From Diphasiastrum complanatum (taxonomy: Eukaryota; Streptophyta; Lycopodiopsida; Lycopodiales; Lycopodiaceae): a DNA stretch of 64,000 bases. The translations under genes and the position numbers were made by a program. Location: NCBI GenBank assembly GCA_029204225.1, contig CM055106.1, forward strand, positions 49,984,908 through 50,048,907. The letters are read 5' to 3'. Positions 59,014 to 64,000 of this stretch are shown one piece after another (positions within the stretch are counted from its first letter, which is position 1; every line of letters begins with the position of its first letter). The notes under the pieces are model-generated. The model did no database searches. It had not been told where the DNA came from and saw only the letters and a program-made list of their open reading frames with translations.

Positions 59014-60719
59014 GTTGCACTCAAGCTTACATGGCAGACCTACGTGGTGCATAGCTTAGTTAGCTTGCCACACAAGCCTATGTGGCAGACTGCAACATGC
59101 TTGCATGGTAGACATCAAGCCTATGTCATGCCTATATGACCTACCACACAAGCCTATGATAGGCCTACGTGGCTTGCCACATGGCAAGTCCCAAGCCTGT
59201 GTGGTTTGTCTCATGACATGCCTACGTGGCTTGCCACATGGCAACTTGTGAGCCCTTCTCTCTCTCTCTCTAGGTCCACTCAAGCCTACATGGCAGAGCT
59301 TGGTTGGCTTGCCACACAAGCCTATGACAAGCCTATGTGGTAGCTTGTGACATGCTTGCGTGACAGACATCAGACCTACGCCATGCCTATGTGGCCTGCC
59401 ACACAAGCCTATGGTAGGCCTGCATGGCAACTTTCGAGCCCACCTATATATCTCTCTCTAGGTCCACTCAAACCTACATGGCGGAGCCCGGTTTGCTTGC
59501 CATACAAGCCTATGTTAGGCCTACATGCTTGCCACATGGCAAACCTCAAGCTTGCATGACTTGCCATGTGGCAAACCTACGTGGCTTGCCCCGTGGCAAT
59601 GTGCGACATGCTTAGCAGATAGCAGATCACGTAGGCAGAGCCTGGTTGGCTTGCCAGCCTATGATGGGCCTACGTGGCTCGCCACATGGCTAACCCCAAG
59701 CCTGCATGATTTTCCACGTGGCAGCCATACGTGATTGCCACATGGCAGCCTATGACAAGCTTGGTAGATAGCAGGCCTATGTGGCATGTTACACAAGCCT
59801 ATGGTAGGCCATGTGGCAAGCCACACAAGCCTATGGAAGGCATACATGGCTTGCCACGTGGCAGCTTTTGAGCCCCACCTCTTTCTCTCTCTAGGTCTAC
59901 TCAGGCCTACGTGTCAAAGCCTGGTTGGCTTGCCACACAAGCCTATGTTAGACCTACATGGTTTGCCACATGGCAAACCCTTAGCTTGCAAGACTTGCCA
60001 CGTGGTAGACCTACGTGGCAGCCTACGACAAGATTGGCAAATAGTAGATTTATGACATGCCTATGTGGCTTGCTACACAAGTCTATGGCAGTCCTACGTG
60101 GCTTACGACATGGAAATGATCACCCTCCATGGTTTTCTATGTGGCAGGCCTACGTGGCTTGCCACGTGGTAGCTTGCGAGCCTCACCTCTTTCTCTCTCT
60201 ATGTCCACTCAAGCCTATGTGGCAAAGCCTGGTTGGCTTGCCACACAAGCCTATGACAAGCCTATGTGGCAACCTACAACATGCTTGCATGGCAGACATG
60301 AGGCCTATGCCATGCCTATCTCTCTCATGTAGGGAAAGCTGGGCATGTTTGCCATATTGTGAATATTGAGATTTTGGTGTTTTGGACTCATTCTCTCTCT
60401 ACCCGAGTTTTCTATGTATGATTTTCTCTCTCTACCCGAGAGCAGCCTCTTTTTCCCATACTGAACACTTAGAATTATTTCTGACATTCATTTCTCATAG
60501 TGAAGAGTTAGATTTTTTCATCAGATGTATGCCATTGTGCTCTTGCCTTAGATTTTTCAAGCATATTGTTCTTTGATCAATCTTGTGCAATTACAACACC
60601 TCAGTAAGATCCTGTAGAGTGTGTGGTAAAGTTCACACGTGCTAAAAATTTCACAGCCACATGGTAAACCACGTAGTTCTAACATAGGCTTGCGTGGAAC
60701 CAGGCTCTGTCACGTAGGG

Positions 60720-60721
<2 letters not shown>

Positions 60722-60801
<80 letters not shown>
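60722..60801. repeat. (GA)40 microsatellite
   Basis: An 80-bp GA run in the inverted half of the array, the counterpart of the CT runs in the left half. Confidence 0.95.
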
Positions 60802-60810
<9 letters not shown>

Positions 60811-61594
60811 TTGGGTGTCGAAAGTTGTCACATGGCAAGCCACGTGGAAAACCATGTAGGCTTGGGACTGTCCATGTGGCAAGCCACGTAGGCCTACCCG
60901 AGGCTTGTGTGGCTTGTCACATGGCCTACCATAGGCTAAGTAGTAGGTCACAAAGGCCTACTATCTAGCAAGCTTATCATAGGTTGCCACATGGCAAGCC
61001 AAGTAGGCTTGCCACATGGCAAATCATGCAAGCTTGGAATTTGCACATTACAAGCTATGTCGGCCTACCATAGGCTTGTGCGGCAAGCCAACAGAGCTCT
61101 ACCATATAGGCTTGAGTGGACCCAGAGAGAGATATAGAGAGGTGGGCTTGAAAGCTGACACATGGCAAGCCATGTAGGCCTACCATAGGCTTGCATGGCA
61201 GACTACAGTGAAGTTGCATGGAAAGTCCACTTAACTGAACTAATTCACCTACTAGAGATCCACATGTATAACTGCATGCATGTATGGTGCATGTACTGCA
61301 TGTCAACTCATAAAATTGCCTAGACATGTGTAGATCACATAAACTACTTTGCATGTTGCATGCACTGATTGCATGTGGCTTGCATGCATACAATAAGACT
61401 TTGCATGCTATCAAAACATCTGCATGTCATTACAATTGAACCTATCTAACTCAAATCCGAGCTACACTAGAAGAATATGTGCTCAATTCACACTCCTTAT
61501 ATGTACAACATGAGATCTAGTGGAAATTAACATGGACATGACCCCAAACATAGGAAGATAATATTTTAATAATCTTCACACTCCTCCTTAAAAT

Positions 61595-62086
61595 TTATAT
61601 TCTTATCAACATAGATTTCAAAATTAGGCCAAGGTTTGACCTCATCTTCATAAAGACATTTTTGAGTAGAGGCTTGGTGAGAAGATCTGCAACACAATCT
61701 GAAGATGAAACATGCTCCAATGAGATCTCTCCTCCAATGACTTTTTCTCTTACAAAATGATGAGCCACTTCAATATGCTTGCTCCTTGCATGAAAGACTG
61801 GATTATTTGCAAGAGCCTGAGCAAAAATGTTATCATTCTTGATAATTGGTAAATCTTCATCTGCATAACACTTAAGCTCCAAAAGTAGCCTTTTGATCCA
61901 TAAAACCTCCTTTGTTGTGGTCGTGAGAGATTTGTATTCAGCTTCACAGGATGATAAAGAAATAGTTGCCTGCTTCTATAACAGCCAAGAAACCAAATTT
62001 CCTCCAAAAAAATATAGTGTAAGCACTTGTGGATTTCCTATCCAACCTGTCTGTTGCAAAATCTGAATCTGAAAAAGCAATCGAAG
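61595..62086 (-). pseudogene. Copia 3 RNase H
   Basis: Reads IAFSDSDFATDRLDRKSTSA, SSCEAEYKSL, NNPVFHARSKHIEVAHHFVR and CVADLLTKPL, with a frameshift near 61990 and a stop. The normal Copia order continues into the polypurine tract at 61581-61589. Confidence 0.82.
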
Positions 62087-62983
62087 TCAGATCATCTCCT
62101 CAAGCCTCCTCACCTCTTCTTGAACAACATCAAGGTTGATAATTGATCTTGCACGAGTCTCTTTGATCTGAACATCATCCAAGTTAAATTTCTGATCTTC
62201 ATGGACGACCACATCTCTACTAACAACATTTTTGTCAGTAGAGGGCAAATAAATCTTGTATGCTTTTTTAGGAGATGCATAACCTACAAAAATTCCTTTC
62301 ACTGCACTAGGATCTTCCTTCTTCCTAGTTTCTATAGGTACATGCACAAAGCATACATAGCCAAAAATCCTAAGATGATCTACATTAGGCTTTTTCTTAT
62401 ACAACATCTCAAATGGTGTCTTTCCTCCTATTGCAAGATTTGGAAGCCTATTACAAAGATAGTTTGCACATGCAACTGCCTCTCTCCAAAATTCTTTAGG
62501 CAGAGAAGCTTCCAGCCTAATGGCTTTTGCACATTCACACAAAATTCTATTGTTTCTCTCAACAACTCCATTTTGCTGAGGAGTATATGAACAAGAAAAC
62601 TCTCTTTGAATACCCTCTCTCTCACAAAAGTCTTTAAACTTATTGGAAGTGTATTCCCCTCCACTATCACTTCTTAAAGCTTTTATCTTGAAAGGAAACT
62701 GCTTCTCGACATAAGCTTTAAAAGTAAGAAAAACATCATAAACCATGGCTTTTGAAGACAACATATAGATCCAAGAATGTCTTGTATAATCATCTACAAA
62801 AGAGACAAAGCAATTGGCTCCTCCTTTGCTCTTAGTTGATGAGAAATGAACATCTGAGTGTACAAGTTTAAATGGTTGCTTTGTCTTCAACACTTGATCT
62901 AGGAAAAGGCCTTCTGTGTGACTTTGCCAGCACACAAGCTTCACAAGGTAGAAGCTCCTTTGACAGTGTCTTTGGTAGACCAA
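62087..62983 (-). pseudogene. Copia 3 integrase, long open frame
   Basis: A 298-codon frame covers the catalytic core: LVHSDVHFSSTKSKGG, FVDDYTRHSWIYML, LRSDSGGEYTSNKFKDFC and YTPQQNGVVERNNRILCE, giving the full D,D,E triad. The C-terminal part follows (LRIFGYVCFVHVP, GIFVGYASPKKAYKIY, VVSRDVVVHEDQKF). The first 30 residues are out of frame with the zinc-binding CEACVLAKSHRRPFP, which lies in another frame, so the protein is broken at its start. The frame then runs into RNase H with RT missing. Confidence 0.87.
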
Positions 62984-63135
62984 TAGCTTTTCCTTCTTTG
63001 ACCATAGATTGCATGGCTTTGAAATTGGTCATCCTGTAGAATCAACAATGATTCCATTCTGATCTTCCACATTGCATAATTGGAAGATGTTAATCTCTCA
63101 CTATGCTCTAAGAAATGTGAACAAGATGAAGACAT
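62941..63135 (-). pseudogene. Copia 3 gag N-terminus fused to pre-integrase
   Basis: Met at 63135, then SERLTSSNYAMWKIRMESLL, the typical start of a Copia gag (substrate-like LTGSNYATWK block). About 20 codons later another frame gives NFKAMQSMVKEGKAIGLP, the GAG-pre-integrase motif. About 1 kb of the normal polyprotein is therefore missing between them. Confidence 0.78.
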
Positions 63136-64000
63136 CTTCTTGGTGAGAAATTCTAGTAATGATAAAAAAAATGGAGTTGAAAGGATGTTGCTTGCTATCT
63201 CAAAATCAATCTATCTTGAATTTGGATCTTGCTTCAATTACAAAAGAAAAAGCACACGCAAGCAAGAAGTCTATCTCTCCCACGAGTTTCAATGTACTAA
63301 AAAACTCTCTAGGAACTTACTTTCAACTCAAACACAGTAATATGTGTGAAATGAAAAGTCTAAGACCTCAGAACACTCACTTCTATCCAATCCTACTTGA
63401 TTGACAATGAAAATTGATGAAATTGGTGAAAAAGACATATGTGTGCTCACTTTGGCATATCCCACGAGTTGAGTACCCTCTAAAACTCTCTGATTGCCTA
63501 AAACTCTTCTAGAAACAAATCAAATTGATTTAGAAACAAGAGCAACACATTCTACTCTCCAATATCTATCCAACAAGCTATAGAACATCAAATTTGGATC
63601 ATTCCTTGAGAAGTAGCACTCATTAATGAGGGCTGATTTCACGCGTGTGAGCTCTCTGTCCGTACAGAGCTCCGCTGGATCAGATCATGTAAAAATTACA
63701 GCAAATAAGGATCCTAAAACACTTGAAATGATGAGGGAAACAATAGATTATGATTTCATAAGATTAGCACAAGTTGAACCATCAAAATCCATCAAAAATC
63801 TATGCTTGAACCTCACTAAATGGCCCAAATCCTTGAAGAAGGCTTCACACGTGTGAAAGTACGGCCTCCCACAGTCTGAGTACTATACACCAGACCTACA
63901 TTCAATCCTATAATCATTAGTAATCACAAGTACTCAAACAATTATGAACATAGAGAGCAATTGCACCATTATGAGAGAAAAAACATGAAATTGCTTGATT
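63136..64000. other. Unassigned right edge of the window
   Basis: Probably the leader of Copia 3 and flanking DNA. No LTR copy or gene is recognised. CACGCGTGTGA (63640) and CACACGTGTGA (63846) are near-palindromes with no assigned role. Confidence 0.35.

Larger units (their letters stand above)
58960..61210. repeat. Array of near-palindromic GGCTTGCCACRTGGCAAGCC units with CT/GA blocks, head-to-head arrangement
   Basis: Short words such as GGCTTGCCACATGGCAA, CCTACGTGGC and ACACAAGCCTATG recur dozens of times. They are organised in larger cassettes beginning with a CT run and AGGTCCACTCAAGCCTA (about 58963, 59260, 59448, 59885 and 60190, reading to the right). After about 60640 the same words appear reverse-complemented, with a GA run at 60722 and GGCTTGAGTGGACC at about 61110. 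Many units contain CACGTG or CACATG. The open frames across it come from the repeat and are not credible genes. Confidence 0.85.
61200..63135 (-). mobile_element. Copia retrotransposon 3, internally deleted twice
   Basis: On the minus strand: gag start (63135), GAG-pre-integrase, integrase, RNase H, polypurine tract AAGGAGGAG and the start of a 3' LTR (TGTGAAGATT, from 61580 leftwards). Gag is joined directly to the pre-integrase segment, and the integrase tail is joined directly to RNase H, so most of gag, protease and all of RT are deleted. The LTR's far end is not defined (about 61200). No 5' LTR or primer binding site is seen up to the window edge. Confidence 0.8.

Noticed and set aside
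59347-60369. Several open frames of 60-150 aa across the palindromic array
   Set aside because: They exist only because the repeat unit lacks stops in some frames; both strands give similar low-complexity peptides, and there are no domains.

Overview
This is nuclear DNA from a land plant with a large, repeat-rich genome. Three cellular gene families with plant-type exon/intron structure are recognisable: trehalose-6-phosphate phosphatase, SUMO and an ABCC/MRP transporter. A fourth, glutaredoxin-DEP-type, is present only as a captured fragment. They sit among plant retrotransposons with initiator-Met or tRNA-Asp primer binding sites. I cannot name the species. The long repeat-filled intron and nested elements fit a fern, gymnosperm or other large plant genome, but that is inference. 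I saw no CRISPR array, bacterial-type operon, rRNA or convincing tRNA gene.

Layout. 1-1843: 3' end of an LTR retroelement (element A) with a 1.2-kb GGCGCC-rich LTR. 2629-3887 (minus): four clean exons of a trehalose-6-phosphate phosphatase; its C-terminal exons are not in the window or lie beyond element A. 3888-7877: leader/upstream DNA with a degenerate triplicated repeat. 7878-12322: a Copia element that lost gag, protease and most of integrase. 12960-17003: a plus-strand Ty3/gypsy element missing its 5' LTR and most of pol. 17100-25181: decayed Copia and LINE scraps, a 24-bp satellite, a T-rich tract, (GA)37 and a Copia 3' end with LTR.

25190-44467 is one hAT DNA transposon of 19,278 bp, bounded by an 11-bp terminal inverted repeat (CAGTGTTGGGC) and a perfect 8-bp target duplication (GTACATAC). 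It holds a 10.7-kb minus-strand gypsy element with an unexplained large ORF downstream of integrase, a 5.3-kb Copia element, a fragment of a glutaredoxin-DEP-type gene inside a degenerate minisatellite, and a broken BED-finger hAT transposase. Without the two retroelements the hAT is about 3.3 kb.

45501-50260 is an apparently intact three-exon SUMO gene (109 aa, QTGG processing site). Its 4.35-kb first intron carries a sense-oriented 3' half of element A. A solo LTR of the same family (51766-52981, TSD TGGCT) lies in inverse orientation downstream, so SUMO exons 2 and 3 sit between inverted LTR copies. 54220-55400 (minus) is a decayed ABCC transporter pseudogene. 56840-57340 is a Copia RT remnant. 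58960-61210 is an array of near-palindromic GGCTTGCCACRTGGCAAGCC-like units with CT/GA microsatellites, switching orientation near 60.5 kb. 61200-63135 (minus) is a Copia element reduced to gag start, integrase and RNase H.

Across the retroelements most in-frame stops are explained by C-to-T or G-to-A change (CGA, CAA, CAG or TGG codons), the expected footprint of cytosine methylation. Only SUMO looks fully functional; the TPP exons are clean but incomplete in this window.
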